NCBI GenBank assembly: GCA_900541185.1
Contig: UQIQ01000001.1
Span: 1-64,000 of the forward strand
Origin: an uncultured Collinsella sp.
GTDB taxonomy: Bacteria > Actinomycetota > Coriobacteriia > Coriobacteriales > Coriobacteriaceae
Direction of reading: 5' to 3'
DNA: 64,000 bases
The notes under the pieces were generated by a model, which was not told the origin of the DNA, searched no databases, and saw only the letters and a list, made by a program, of their open reading frames with translations. Shown here one piece after another: positions 1-8,266 of the stretch (within the stretch, counting starts at the first letter, position 1; the number at the start of each line of letters is the position of its first letter). The translations under genes and the position numbers were made by a program.

Positions 1-28
1 GGCAGCGTCAGATGTGTATAAGAGACAG
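1..28. other. Nextera sequencing adapter remnant (not genomic)
   Basis: Bases 10-28 are the 19-base Tn5 mosaic end AGATGTGTATAAGAGACAG, and bases 1-9 (GGCAGCGTC) are the preceding part of the Nextera read-1 adapter. The match is exact and stops where the fabD coding frame becomes convincing, at base 29. This is library adapter left on a contig end. Any reading frame using these bases, including the GTG at 14, is artificial. Confidence 0.97.
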
Positions 29-796
29 GAGCTCTCGCAGACCGAGAACACGCAGCCGTGCGTGTTCGTTCACGACCTGGCAGCGGCTGCCGCCCTGCGT
101 GAGCGCGGCGTGGTACCTGCCGCCTGTGCGGGATTCTCGCTGGGCGAGGTCGCCGCGCTCACCTTTGCAGGGGCGTTCGATACGCGAGCGGGCTTTGGGC
201 TTGTGTGCGAGCGCGCGGCGCTGATGGCCGCGGCTGCCGAGCGCCATCCGGGCGGCATGCGCGCCGTCATCAAGCTCGATGCGGCGCAAGTCGAGGGCCT
301 GGCAAAACAGGCCGGCGAGGACTGCTGGCCAGTCAACTACAACAGCCCGCAGCAGACGGTTGTGGCCGGAGCGCCCGAGGCGCTGCAGGAGCTCGACGTC
401 CTAGTAAAAGAGGCTGGCGGCCGCGCTATGAAAGTCGCGGTGTCGGGTGCATTTCATAGCCCATATATGGCAGAGGCGACCTGTGGCCTTGCCGCATATA
501 TTGAGGCCGGTCACGCGCCGTCCCCGTTGCTCATTCCTGTTTTGGCAAATATGACAGCGGCGCCCTATCCGGCGGACCCCCAGACGGCATCGGATGTCTT
601 GGCCAATCAGGTGAGCCATGCCGTGCGCTGGGTCGATACGCTGCATGCTCTGCAGGATCAAGGCATCGACACATTTATTGAGGTCGGCCCCGGCAAAACG
701 CTGTCCGGCCTGGTCAAGCGTTCGCTGAGCGACGTTCGCGTGTATTCGTGCGAAACGGCCGAGCAGGTCGCAGCTATTGCCGACGAGCTCGCATAG
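29..796 (+). CDS. fabD: Malonyl-CoA:ACP transacylase, 5' end missing
   Basis: Transfers malonyl from CoA to acyl carrier protein, supplying extender units for type II fatty acid synthesis in the cytosol. The 255 visible residues carry the nucleophile motif GFSLGE (Ser at fragment residue 37), the SPQQTVVAG segment and the catalytic His in FHSPYM. In E. coli FabD the Ser is residue 92, so about 55 residues are missing. The loss comes from the contig end at base 28, not from a biological truncation. The residue before the nucleophile is Phe, where many FabD proteins have His or Gln. It is the first visible gene of a fab/acc operon and ends 30 bases before fabG. Confidence 0.95.
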   Translation, partial: ELSQTENTQPCVFVHDLAAAAALRERGVVPAACAGFSLGEVAALTFAGAFDTRAGFGLVCERAALMAAAAERHPGGMRAVIKLDAAQVEGLAKQAGEDCWPVNYNSPQQTVVAGAPEALQELDVLVKEAGGRAMKVAVSGAFHSPYMAEATCGLAAYIEAGHAPSPLLIPVLANMTAAPYPADPQTASDVLANQVSHAVRWVDTLHALQDQGIDTFIEVGPGKTLSGLVKRSLSDVRVYSCETAEQVAAIADELA

Positions 797-826
797 TCCA
801 CAGGGCTGTAACCCGAAAGGAATGAC

Positions 827-1600
827 ATGGGCAACTTGAACAACGGCACGCTCGAGCGCAACGACTCACGTCGCGTGGCACTGGTCACGGGCGGCTCGCG
901 TGGTATCGGCCGCGCCTGCGCTGTCGGTCTGGCGGAGGACGGCTTTGATATCGCCGTCGTCTATGCCGGCAGCGTCGATGCGGCGCGCGAGACGTGCGAC
1001 GCCTGCGAGGCGGCTGGCGCCGCGACACGCGCGTATCAATGCGACGTGGCCGACCCCGCTGCCGTCAACGCGTGCGTAGAAGCGGTCCTCAACGACTTTG
1101 GCTCCATTTGGGCGCTCGTCAACAACGCTGGCATCACCCGCGATGGCCTGTTCATGCGCATGAGCGATGACGCCTTCGATCGCGTACTCGATGTCAATCT
1201 CAAGGGAACGTTTAACACGACGCGCGCACTCACCAAGACCTTTATGCGTCAGCGCGGCGGCTGCGTCGTCAACATGAGCTCGGTCGTGGGCCTGATGGGC
1301 AATGCCGGGCAGGCCAACTACGCTGCCTCCAAGGCGGGCGTGATCGGCCTGACCAAGGCGGTGGCGCGCGAGCTTGCGCCCCGCGGCGTACGAGTGAACG
1401 CGGTCGCACCCGGGTTTGTCGAGACCGATATGACGGCAAAGCTATCGGATAAGGTGCGTGCGGCGTGCGAGGAGCAGATTCCCCTGAGGCGCATGGCGCG
1501 TCCCGAGGAAGTGGCCGGCGTGGTGCGCTTTTTGGCGAGCGACGCGGCTGCCTACATTACGGGCGAGGTCGTACGCGTCGACGGCGGAATGGCGATGTAG
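827..1600 (+). CDS. fabG: 3-oxoacyl-ACP reductase
   Basis: NADPH-dependent reduction of 3-ketoacyl-ACP in fatty acid elongation. It is a classical short-chain dehydrogenase of 257 residues with cofactor motif TGGSRGIG (residues 21-28), NNAG (99-102), Asn124, a Ser at 151-152 and the catalytic YxxxK pair Tyr165/Lys169. The C-terminal VDGG is also present. The ATG at 827 follows an AAAGGA ribosome site. Position between fabD and fabF fixes the assignment as FabG rather than another SDR. Confidence 0.95.
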   Translation: MGNLNNGTLERNDSRRVALVTGGSRGIGRACAVGLAEDGFDIAVVYAGSVDAARETCDACEAAGAATRAYQCDVADPAAVNACVEAVLNDFGSIWALVNNAGITRDGLFMRMSDDAFDRVLDVNLKGTFNTTRALTKTFMRQRGGCVVNMSSVVGLMGNAGQANYAASKAGVIGLTKAVARELAPRGVRVNAVAPGFVETDMTAKLSDKVRAACEEQIPLRRMARPEEVAGVVRFLASDAAAYITGEVVRVDGGMAM

Positions 1601-1639
1601 AAACCAGGGCCGAAGAACGGCTTGGATGAGGAGACCATG

Positions 1640-2887
1640 ATGGAACAGAGAGTTGCAATCACCGGCATCGGTGCCGTATCGCCGCTCGGCAACACGGCGC
1701 TTGCCACCTGGGCGGCCATGTGCGCCGGCACGTGCGGCATCGGCCCGATCACGCACTTCGATACCGATGCGTTTGCCGTCAAGGTGGCAGCCGAGGTCAA
1801 AGGCTTTGACGGCAACGAGTACTTTGGCAAGCGTGACGCCAAGCATCTCGACCCCTGCGTTCAGTTTGCGATGGCGGCTTCGGACGAAGCCATGCACGAT
1901 GCGGGCTTTGATGTCGAGGGCGCCATCGATCGCGAGCGCCTGGGCGTCTACGTGGGTTCAGGCGTGGGCGGCATGCAGACGCTTGTCGACAACGTCCATA
2001 CGATCGCCGATCGCGGGCCTCGTCGCGCATCGCCCTATATGATCGCGATGATGATCCCCAACATGGCATCGGGCAATATCGCAATCCGCCACAAGGCAAA
2101 GGGCCCGACCCTGCCCGTGGTGACCGCGTGTGCAACCTCGGCCCATGCGGTGGGCGAGGCGTTCCGCGCCATCAAGCACGGCTATGCCGACGCGATCCTC
2201 GCGGGCGGCGCCGAGGCCGCAATTATCCCCGATGCCGTTGCGGGCTTTACGTCCTGCCGCGCATTGACCACCAACCCCGATCCCGCGACGGCCTGCCGTC
2301 CGTTCGATGCAGACCGCGACGGCTTTGTGATGGGCGAGGGCGCCTGCGTGCTCGTGCTCGAGAGCATGGAACATGCGCAGGCGCGCGGTGCGCACATTTA
2401 TGCCGAGGTCGTGGGCTACGGCAACACCGATGATGCCTATCACATCACGAGCCCTGATCCCGAGGCTGTCGGCATTGCCCGCGCGATATCGCTGGCGGTG
2501 ACCGAGGGCGACGTCAAGCCTTCCGAGGGTCTCTACATCAATGCCCACGGCACATCTACCAAGCTCAACGATTCGTCCGAGACGGCGGGCATTAAGCGTG
2601 CGCTCGGCGAGGACGCGGCGCGCGCCGCGCACGTCTCGTCGACTAAGTCGATGACCGGCCACATGATCGGTGCCACGGGCGCCATCGAGGTCATGGCCTG
2701 CGCCATGGCGCTCGAGCAGGGCGTGGTGCCGCCGACCATTAACTACCACACGCCCGATCCCGCCTGCGATCTTGACTACACGCCCAATCGCGCGGTTCGC
2801 GCCGACCTTACCTGGGCGCTTTCGACCAACCTGGGCTTTGGCGGACACAACGCCGCCATCGCGCTGCGTAGATATACGAGGAGCTAG
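1640..2887 (+). CDS. fabF: 3-oxoacyl-ACP synthase II
   Basis: Condenses malonyl-ACP with acyl-ACP. From the chosen ATG the protein has 415 residues. It carries the thiolase-fold triad: Cys164 in VTACATS, His303 in NAHGTST and His341 in TGHMIGATG, nearly the same numbering as E. coli FabF. In-frame starts also exist at TTG 1622 and ATG 1637. ATG 1640 lies 6 bases after GAGGAG (1628-1633), the best spacing. The gene is 3 bases from accB, so translation is probably coupled. Confidence 0.94.
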   Translation: MEQRVAITGIGAVSPLGNTALATWAAMCAGTCGIGPITHFDTDAFAVKVAAEVKGFDGNEYFGKRDAKHLDPCVQFAMAASDEAMHDAGFDVEGAIDRERLGVYVGSGVGGMQTLVDNVHTIADRGPRRASPYMIAMMIPNMASGNIAIRHKAKGPTLPVVTACATSAHAVGEAFRAIKHGYADAILAGGAEAAIIPDAVAGFTSCRALTTNPDPATACRPFDADRDGFVMGEGACVLVLESMEHAQARGAHIYAEVVGYGNTDDAYHITSPDPEAVGIARAISLAVTEGDVKPSEGLYINAHGTSTKLNDSSETAGIKRALGEDAARAAHVSSTKSMTGHMIGATGAIEVMACAMALEQGVVPPTINYHTPDPACDLDYTPNRAVRADLTWALSTNLGFGGHNAAIALRRYTRS

Positions 2888-2890
2888 AGC

Positions 2891-3364
2891 ATGGATTCCA
2901 AAAGACTTGCCGAGATAGCCGATGTTATGGAGGACCGCGGCCTCACGCGCGTACGCGTTGAGGAGCCCGATGGCACCGCGGTCGAACTCGAGCGCGCGAG
3001 CGCCGCACAGCCGGTTGCCGTGCCCATGCCCATGCCGAGCGCTATGGCCGCTCCAGTTGCAGCTCCCACAGTCGCGCCTGCCGCACCGGAGCCCGCCGCG
3101 CAGACGCCTGCCGCCGCACCGGAGCCCAAGGGCATCGAGGTGACCGCTCCCATGGTCGGCGTGTTCTATGCTGCCCCGGCGCCGGGCGACGAGCCGTTTG
3201 TGCACGTGGGCTCCAAGGTCAAGGCCGGTGAGACCCTCTGCATCATCGAGGCCATGAAGGTTCTCAACGAGGTGACGGCCGAGGCAGACGGCGAGGTGCT
3301 CGAGATCTGCGTGGCCGACGGCGACCTCGTGGAGTTCGGCAGTTGCCTTATGAGGATCGGATAG
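2891..3364 (+). CDS. accB: Biotin carboxyl carrier protein of acetyl-CoA carboxylase
   Basis: Carries biotin between the biotin carboxylase and carboxyltransferase of acetyl-CoA carboxylase. The protein has 157 residues in three parts: an N-terminal segment (about 1-40), a flexible Ala/Pro-rich linker (about 40-78) and a C-terminal biotinyl domain with the motif EAMK. The biotinylated lysine is Lys123. It lies between fabF and fabZ, so carboxylase subunits are interleaved with elongation enzymes. Confidence 0.95.
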   Translation: MDSKRLAEIADVMEDRGLTRVRVEEPDGTAVELERASAAQPVAVPMPMPSAMAAPVAAPTVAPAAPEPAAQTPAAAPEPKGIEVTAPMVGVFYAAPAPGDEPFVHVGSKVKAGETLCIIEAMKVLNEVTAEADGEVLEICVADGDLVEFGSCLMRIG

Positions 3365-3373
3365 GTGATGTCC

Positions 3374-3796
3374 ATGAACAAAGAAGAGCTCAAGAAGCTG
3401 TTACCGCATCGCGAACCGATGCTTTTGCTCGACGAGGCCGAGCTGGTGGGCGACGAGGCCCACGGCAAGATCACGATTACGGGTGACGAGTACTTTTTGC
3501 AGGGGCATTTTCCGGGAAACCCGGTAGTCCCCGGCGTGATTCAGTGCGAGATGCTCGCCCAAAACTGTTGCGTGCTGCTGATGGGCGATGAGGAGGCGCG
3601 CGGCGCGACGCCGTTCTATACGAGCCTCGATAAGGTGCGCTTTAAGCGTCCGGTGCGCCCGGGCGACACGGTGGATCTGGTGTGCTCCATCACGCGTGCG
3701 CGCGGGCCGTTCCGCTTTGCGACGGGTACTGCGAGCGTCAACGGTGAGGTTTGCTGCCGCGCCGATATGTCTTTTGCACTCATGCACGAAAGTTAA
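3374..3796 (+). CDS. fabZ: 3-hydroxyacyl-ACP dehydratase
   Basis: Removes water from 3-hydroxyacyl-ACP. A single hot-dog domain of 140 residues carries the FabZ signature GHFPGNPVVPGVIQCEMLAQ, which contains the active-site His and Glu. GTG 3365 and ATG 3368 are also in frame and nearly touch the accB stop (3362-3364). ATG 3374 has AGGTG 6 bases upstream and gives the usual start MNKEELKKLLPHREP. The gene ends 10 bases before accC. Confidence 0.94.
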   Translation: MNKEELKKLLPHREPMLLLDEAELVGDEAHGKITITGDEYFLQGHFPGNPVVPGVIQCEMLAQNCCVLLMGDEEARGATPFYTSLDKVRFKRPVRPGDTVDLVCSITRARGPFRFATGTASVNGEVCCRADMSFALMHES

Positions 3797-3806
3797 GGAA
3801 GGCTTC

Positions 3807-5150
3807 ATGTTCGACAAAGTGCTCATCGCCAACCGCGGTGAAGTCGCGGTCCGTGTTATCCGCGCGTGCCGCGATATGGGCATCAAGACCGTCGCCGTTT
3901 ATTCCACGGCCGATGCGGACGCGCTGCACGTGCAGCTTGCCGACGAGGCGTATTGCATCGGCGGCCCGCGTCTTGCCGAGAGCTACCTCAACGACGATGC
4001 CGTGCTCACCTGTGCCGTGAAGTCGGGGGCAAAGGCAATTCATCCTGGCTACGGTTTCTTTTCCGAGAAGGCGAGCTTCGTGCGCGACTGCGACAAGTAT
4101 GGCCTGGCGTTTGTCGGTCCTTCGGCCGAGGTGATCGACAGCATGGGCGACAAGGACGCCGCGCGTCGAACGGCCGCCGCGGCGGGCGTGCCCATCGTGC
4201 CGGGCTGCGATTTGCTCAAAAGTCCCGAGGAGGCAACGGCCGAGGCCGAGCGCATTGGCTGCCCCGTGCTTATTAAGGCGCGCGCCGGCGGTGGCGGTCG
4301 CGGCATTCGCAAGGTCGAGCGCGTGGAAGATGCGGCAAAGGCGTTCATCGAGGCGCGTGCCGAGGGCGAGGCCGTTTTTGGCGACGGCGAGTGCTACATG
4401 GAGAAGTTCGTCGCGCCGGCTCATCACGTTGAGGTACAGATTATGGCCGATAAGCAGGGCCATGTGTTTTCGCTCGGCGAGCGCGAGTGCTCGGTGCAGC
4501 GTCGCAACCAAAAGCTGATCGAGGAGAGCCCCGCGCCGTGCCTCGACGGACACGACGACATTCGTGCTCGCATGCACAAGGCAGCGCGTGACTTGGCTCG
4601 TGCCGTCGGCTACGAAGGAGCCGGTACCATCGAGTTCCTGTATTCGGACGACGGCAATTACTACTTTATGGAAATGAACACGCGCTTGCAGGTGGAGCAT
4701 CCGGTTACAGAGTTTGTGACCGATACCGACTTGGTCAAGTGGCAGCTGCGCGTGGCAGCCGGCCAGTCTCTGCCCTTTGAGCAGGAGGACATGCCGGTCC
4801 GCAACCACGCCATGGAGTGCCGCATCAATGCCGAAACGCCGGACTTTCTGCCGTCATGCGGAACGGTCACCGCGTTGCGTGTGCCGGGTGGTCCGCGCGT
4901 GCGCTGGGATTCCGCCATGTTTACCGGTGCGGAAGTTCCGCCGTACTACGACTCCATGCTCGGCAAGCTCATCGTGTGTGCGCCCACGCGTGACGGCGCC
5001 ATTCGCAAGATGCGCTCGGCCCTGGGCGAGCTCGTGATTGAGGGCGTGAGCGAAAACAGCGAACTGCAGCTCGACGTGCTGGCAAACGATGAGTTCTTGT
5101 CGGGCATGTACCACACCGATCTGATGGGGCATCTCTATGCTGATGAATAG
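3807..5150 (+). CDS. accC: Biotin carboxylase subunit of acetyl-CoA carboxylase
   Basis: ATP- and bicarbonate-dependent carboxylation of biotin on AccB. The 447 residues match the family length. MFDKVLIANRGEVAVRVIRA begins the biotin carboxylase N-domain. The ATP-grasp region has GGGGRGIRK, and the catalytic segment reads EMNTRLQVEHPVTE. The open frame continues upstream into fabZ, but ATG 3807 follows AAGGAAGG and gives the family N-terminus. The 3' end overlaps accDA by 14 bases. Confidence 0.95.
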   Translation: MFDKVLIANRGEVAVRVIRACRDMGIKTVAVYSTADADALHVQLADEAYCIGGPRLAESYLNDDAVLTCAVKSGAKAIHPGYGFFSEKASFVRDCDKYGLAFVGPSAEVIDSMGDKDAARRTAAAAGVPIVPGCDLLKSPEEATAEAERIGCPVLIKARAGGGGRGIRKVERVEDAAKAFIEARAEGEAVFGDGECYMEKFVAPAHHVEVQIMADKQGHVFSLGERECSVQRRNQKLIEESPAPCLDGHDDIRARMHKAARDLARAVGYEGAGTIEFLYSDDGNYYFMEMNTRLQVEHPVTEFVTDTDLVKWQLRVAAGQSLPFEQEDMPVRNHAMECRINAETPDFLPSCGTVTALRVPGGPRVRWDSAMFTGAEVPPYYDSMLGKLIVCAPTRDGAIRKMRSALGELVIEGVSENSELQLDVLANDEFLSGMYHTDLMGHLYADE

Positions 5151-6861
5151 AAAAGCGAAGACGGTCAACGTCCTCGAGGGGCCGATGACCGAGTCGTGCG
5201 CCGAGTTTCCCGCGCGCCACGTGTTTATCAAGTGTCCGGAGTGCCGCCGCGTGATCGATGAGGCACGCCTGCACGACAACCTCGAGGTCTGCCCTCGTTG
5301 CGGCAAACACTTTCGCGTGAGCGGTCGCGCGCGCATGCGCATGACGGTCGACGAGGGCACGTTTGAGGAATGGGATGCCAATCTGGCGTCGGAGGATTTC
5401 CTCTCGTTTCCCAGCTATGCCGACAAGCTCAAGAGCGTGAGCGAGCGTTCGGGCGAGCGCGATGCCGTTGTGTGCGGCAAGGGCAAAATCTGCGGTTGCG
5501 ATACGGCGCTCTTCTTTATGGACGCCAACTTTATGATGGGCTCGATGGGTTCCGTGGTGGGCGAGAAGATCTGTCGCACATTTGAGCATGCGACCGAGCT
5601 GGGATTGCCAGTTGTCGGCTTTACCGTTTCGGGCGGTGCGCGCATGCAAGAGGGCGTGACATCGCTTATGCAGATGGCCAAGATTTCTGCGGCGGTTAGG
5701 CGCCATAGCGAGGCGGGCGGCCTGTATATCACGGTGCTCACCGACCCCACGACCGGAGGTGTAACCGCGAGCTTTGCCATGGAGGGCGATATTATCCTGG
5801 CCGAGCCCGATGCCCTGACGGCATTTGCCGGCCCGCGCGTGATCGAGCAGAACATGCACAAGCGCCTGCCCAAGGGATTCCAGCGCTCCGAGTTTTTGCT
5901 GGAGCACGGCTTTTGCGATGCCGTTGTTCCGCGTGGCGAGATTGCGCTCACGGTAGGCGAGCTGCTGGCGCTGCACGAAGGGCACGCGCCCGGCCTGGGG
6001 GCACCGCATGAGATCGTGCATACGGGTCGCCGTGGCAAAAAGCTGGGACACTTGTTCAAGCGCTCGGCCGCACCAAAAACCGCGCTCGAGATTGTCAAGC
6101 AGACCCGCTCAGCAGATCGCGCCACGGCAGGCGAGATGATCTCGCTGGGCCTGGATGGATTTGTGGAGCTGCACGGCGACCGCTACTTTGGCGACGACGC
6201 TGCTGTGGTGGCTGGCATTGGCTGGAAAGACGGACGCCCCGTAACGGTCATCGCCATCGAGCGCGGCACCACGACCAAAGAGCGCATGCGTCGCAACTTT
6301 GGTATGGCACATCCCGAGGGCTACCGCAAAGCGCGTCGCCTGATGCGCCAGGCCGAAAAGTTTGGTCGACCGGTTCTGTGCCTGGTCGATACTTCGGGCG
6401 CGTTTTGCGGCATCGGTGCCGAGGAACGCGGCCAGGGTGAGGCGATTGCCCAGAATCTCATGGAGATGAGCGGCCTTAAGACGCCGATTGTCTCGGTGGT
6501 GACAGGCGAGGGCGGCTCTGGTGGCGCGCTGGCGCTGTCCGTGGCCGACCGCATCCTGATGCTCTCGAGCTCGGCCTATTCGGTCGTGAGCCCCGAGGCC
6601 TGTGCGTCGATCCTGTGGAAGGATACCGAGCGCGCGAATGAGGCCGCCGAGGCGCTTAAGCTCACGGCCCCCGATCTGCTGGCGCTCGGCATCATTGACG
6701 GCATTGTTGACGATAAGGGCCTGTCGCATGAGGAGATCGCCGGTGCCGTCATGTCCTCGGCATTTGATGCCTTCGATGCGCTTGGGCAGCTCGACGACGC
6801 GACCCTCACAAACCTCCGCTACGAAAAGTACCGCGCAATCGGTCAGTACCGCACGATGTGA
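5137..6861 (+). CDS. accDA: Fused acetyl-CoA carboxylase carboxyltransferase, beta plus alpha subunits
   Basis: Transfers the carboxyl group from biotin to acetyl-CoA, giving malonyl-CoA. In most bacteria this needs separate AccD and AccA; here both crotonase-like halves are in one 574-residue chain. Residues 1 to about 290 are AccD-like, with a four-Cys zinc ribbon (CPEC at about 31 and CPRC at about 50) and the GGARMQEG core. From about residue 310 the chain is AccA-like, with ELHGDRYFGDD, GMAHPEGYRKA and GEGGSGGALAL. The junction is GRRGKKLGHLFKRS. ATG 5143 is an alternative start. It overlaps accC, so the subunits are made together. Confidence 0.93.
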   Translation: MLMNRKAKTVNVLEGPMTESCAEFPARHVFIKCPECRRVIDEARLHDNLEVCPRCGKHFRVSGRARMRMTVDEGTFEEWDANLASEDFLSFPSYADKLKSVSERSGERDAVVCGKGKICGCDTALFFMDANFMMGSMGSVVGEKICRTFEHATELGLPVVGFTVSGGARMQEGVTSLMQMAKISAAVRRHSEAGGLYITVLTDPTTGGVTASFAMEGDIILAEPDALTAFAGPRVIEQNMHKRLPKGFQRSEFLLEHGFCDAVVPRGEIALTVGELLALHEGHAPGLGAPHEIVHTGRRGKKLGHLFKRSAAPKTALEIVKQTRSADRATAGEMISLGLDGFVELHGDRYFGDDAAVVAGIGWKDGRPVTVIAIERGTTTKERMRRNFGMAHPEGYRKARRLMRQAEKFGRPVLCLVDTSGAFCGIGAEERGQGEAIAQNLMEMSGLKTPIVSVVTGEGGSGGALALSVADRILMLSSSAYSVVSPEACASILWKDTERANEAAEALKLTAPDLLALGIIDGIVDDKGLSHEEIAGAVMSSAFDAFDALGQLDDATLTNLRYEKYRAIGQYRTM

Positions 6862-6887
6862 CAAAGGGACAGCCCGCATGTCATATT
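6857..6887. repeat. Flanking repeat, left copy (TGTGACAAARGGAC...TGTCATATT)
   Basis: TGTGACAAAGGGAC (6857-6870) and ATGTCATATT (6878-6887) recur downstream of the EIIC gene at 8122-8152 as TGTGACAAAAGGAC and TGTCATATT. The ends TGACA/TGTCA are inverted. The left copy overlaps the accDA stop codon and contains the ATG at 6878. Confidence 0.6.
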
Positions 6888-6901
6888 GGGAAAGGCGTTC
6901 C

Positions 6902-8116
6902 ATGCTACAAGTTTCTAACACCTCGTTTACAACGTCGGTTTCATCAAACGCCATGGCCGTGGTGGACTATCTGTCCAAAAGCATGATGTCGGCGCTGCCG
7001 TTTATTGTCTGCGCGGCGTTGTTCCGCACCGTCGCCGTCATTATGGGCGAAGGCATGCTGGGCCTGTGGTCTGCCGATTCCGAAATCTATCGCCTGTTCT
7101 ACAGTTGGCTCTATAACGCCGGCTACTACTTTTTGCCCATCTATCTTGGTTGGGCGGCCGCCCGCCAGCTCGGTTGCTCGGAGCAGCTGGGTATGATGCT
7201 GGGCGGCGTATTGATTGCGCCCGATCTGCTCAAGCTCGTCGATGCCGCATCGACGACGGGGGCATCGATGACTTCCGTGTATGGTCTGCTTCCCGCGCCG
7301 GTCAACGATTACACGACGACTGTTATTCCGGTTCTCATCTCGGTGCCCGTGCTATGGCGAGTGGAGTGTTTCTTTCAGCGCGTTATCCCCAAGGCCGTAG
7401 CGTTTTCGTTTGTTCCGTTTGCGACCATGCTTGTCATGGTTCCGGTTTCGCTGTGTATCACGGCGCCGGCGGGCAGCTATCTGGGCATGCTGTTGGGCCA
7501 GCTTATGTTTATGCTTGGCAATTCCGGTGGCATCGTGTCGCTGCTCACGCTCATGGGGCTTGCCGCGGGTTGGGAGTTCCTAAAGATCGCCGGCGTCAGC
7601 AACGTCGTCCTATCGCTCGCCTATGCGCAGTTTATGAGTGTGGGAACGGATTCGTGCATCCTGATCGCCGCGACGATGGCAACGTTCGCCGTTTGGGGCA
7701 TGCCCTTTGGCGCGTCGCTCCGCGTTGCGGATAAGGACGAGAAGGCGCTCATGCTGGGCTATTCAATCTCGGGTGTTCTTGGCGGCGTAAGCGAGCCGGC
7801 GCTGTACGGTTGCGGCTTTAAATATGGCAGGTGCCTCACATGCATGGCCATTGGCGGCGCCGTCGGAGGCCTTGTTGCGGCCGTGGGTCACGTTACGGCC
7901 TATACCATCGGCATGACGAATGTCCTCATGGTCATTGGCTTTGCCACGGGCGGCATCTCGAACCTGCTGTGGTGCTGCGCTGCCGGCGGTGTGGCATTTG
8001 CGGTGTCTGCGGCGCTGAGCTACTGCTTTGGCGTGGTACCGACGAAGGGGCAGGTGGCAGAAGACGAAGCCGATTCGCCCGAAACAGTGGCGAGCGCTGC
8101 TGAAGCAAGCGCATAA
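6902..8116 (+). CDS. Orphan PTS membrane subunit EIIC (glucose/beta-glucoside superfamily)
   Basis: Predicted sugar-translocating EIIC of the phosphotransferase system in the cytoplasmic membrane. The 404-residue protein has about ten hydrophobic segments. It also has the signature GGVSEPALYG (about residue 295), which corresponds to the G-[IV]-[ST]-EP-A-[IL]-YG motif of beta-glucoside-type IIC domains. No EIIB cysteine domain or EIIA is fused or adjacent. ATG 6878 is in frame, but it lies inside a repeat that also occurs in non-coding DNA after the gene, so ATG 6902, 6 bases after AAAGG, is preferred. The substrate is unknown. Confidence 0.75.
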   Translation: MLQVSNTSFTTSVSSNAMAVVDYLSKSMMSALPFIVCAALFRTVAVIMGEGMLGLWSADSEIYRLFYSWLYNAGYYFLPIYLGWAAARQLGCSEQLGMMLGGVLIAPDLLKLVDAASTTGASMTSVYGLLPAPVNDYTTTVIPVLISVPVLWRVECFFQRVIPKAVAFSFVPFATMLVMVPVSLCITAPAGSYLGMLLGQLMFMLGNSGGIVSLLTLMGLAAGWEFLKIAGVSNVVLSLAYAQFMSVGTDSCILIAATMATFAVWGMPFGASLRVADKDEKALMLGYSISGVLGGVSEPALYGCGFKYGRCLTCMAIGGAVGGLVAAVGHVTAYTIGMTNVLMVIGFATGGISNLLWCCAAGGVAFAVSAALSYCFGVVPTKGQVAEDEADSPETVASAAEASA

Positions 8117-8121
8117 ACCTG

Positions 8122-8152
8122 TGTGACAAAAGGACGATTCCTTTGTCATATT
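8122..8152. repeat. Flanking repeat, right copy, with a nearly perfect palindrome
   Basis: TGACAAAAGGA (8124-8134) and TCCTTTGTCA (8139-8148) form an inverted repeat with one extra A. TGTGACAAAAGGAC and TGTCATATT match the copy at 6857-6887. With that copy it brackets the EIIC gene. Confidence 0.65.
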
Positions 8153-8154
8153 CC

Positions 8155-8188
8155 AAGGCCGTGGCCCGTGTGGGTTGCGGCCTTTTTG
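8155..8188 (+). terminator. Rho-independent terminator after the EIIC gene
   Basis: AAGGCCG (8155-8161) pairs with CGGCCTT (8178-8184), with an inner GCCC/GGGT pairing, and a T-run follows directly (8183-8187). Confidence 0.8.
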
Positions 8189-8266
8189 TATCTGAAGGAC
8201 AAAGTGGCTACACTACAATCCGTTTGAGCAATAGATATATAGGCAGTACCGTGGGGGCGGATGTAG

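Noticed and set aside
1958..3205. 415-residue minus-strand frame over fabF and accB
   Set aside because: Overlaps catalytic regions of fabF on the other strand and has no motifs.
6602..6901. EIIC start upstream in accDA or at ATG 6878
   Set aside because: The first would overlap accDA out of frame by 260 bases; the second lies in a repeat that also occurs in non-coding DNA. ATG 6902 has a better ribosome site.
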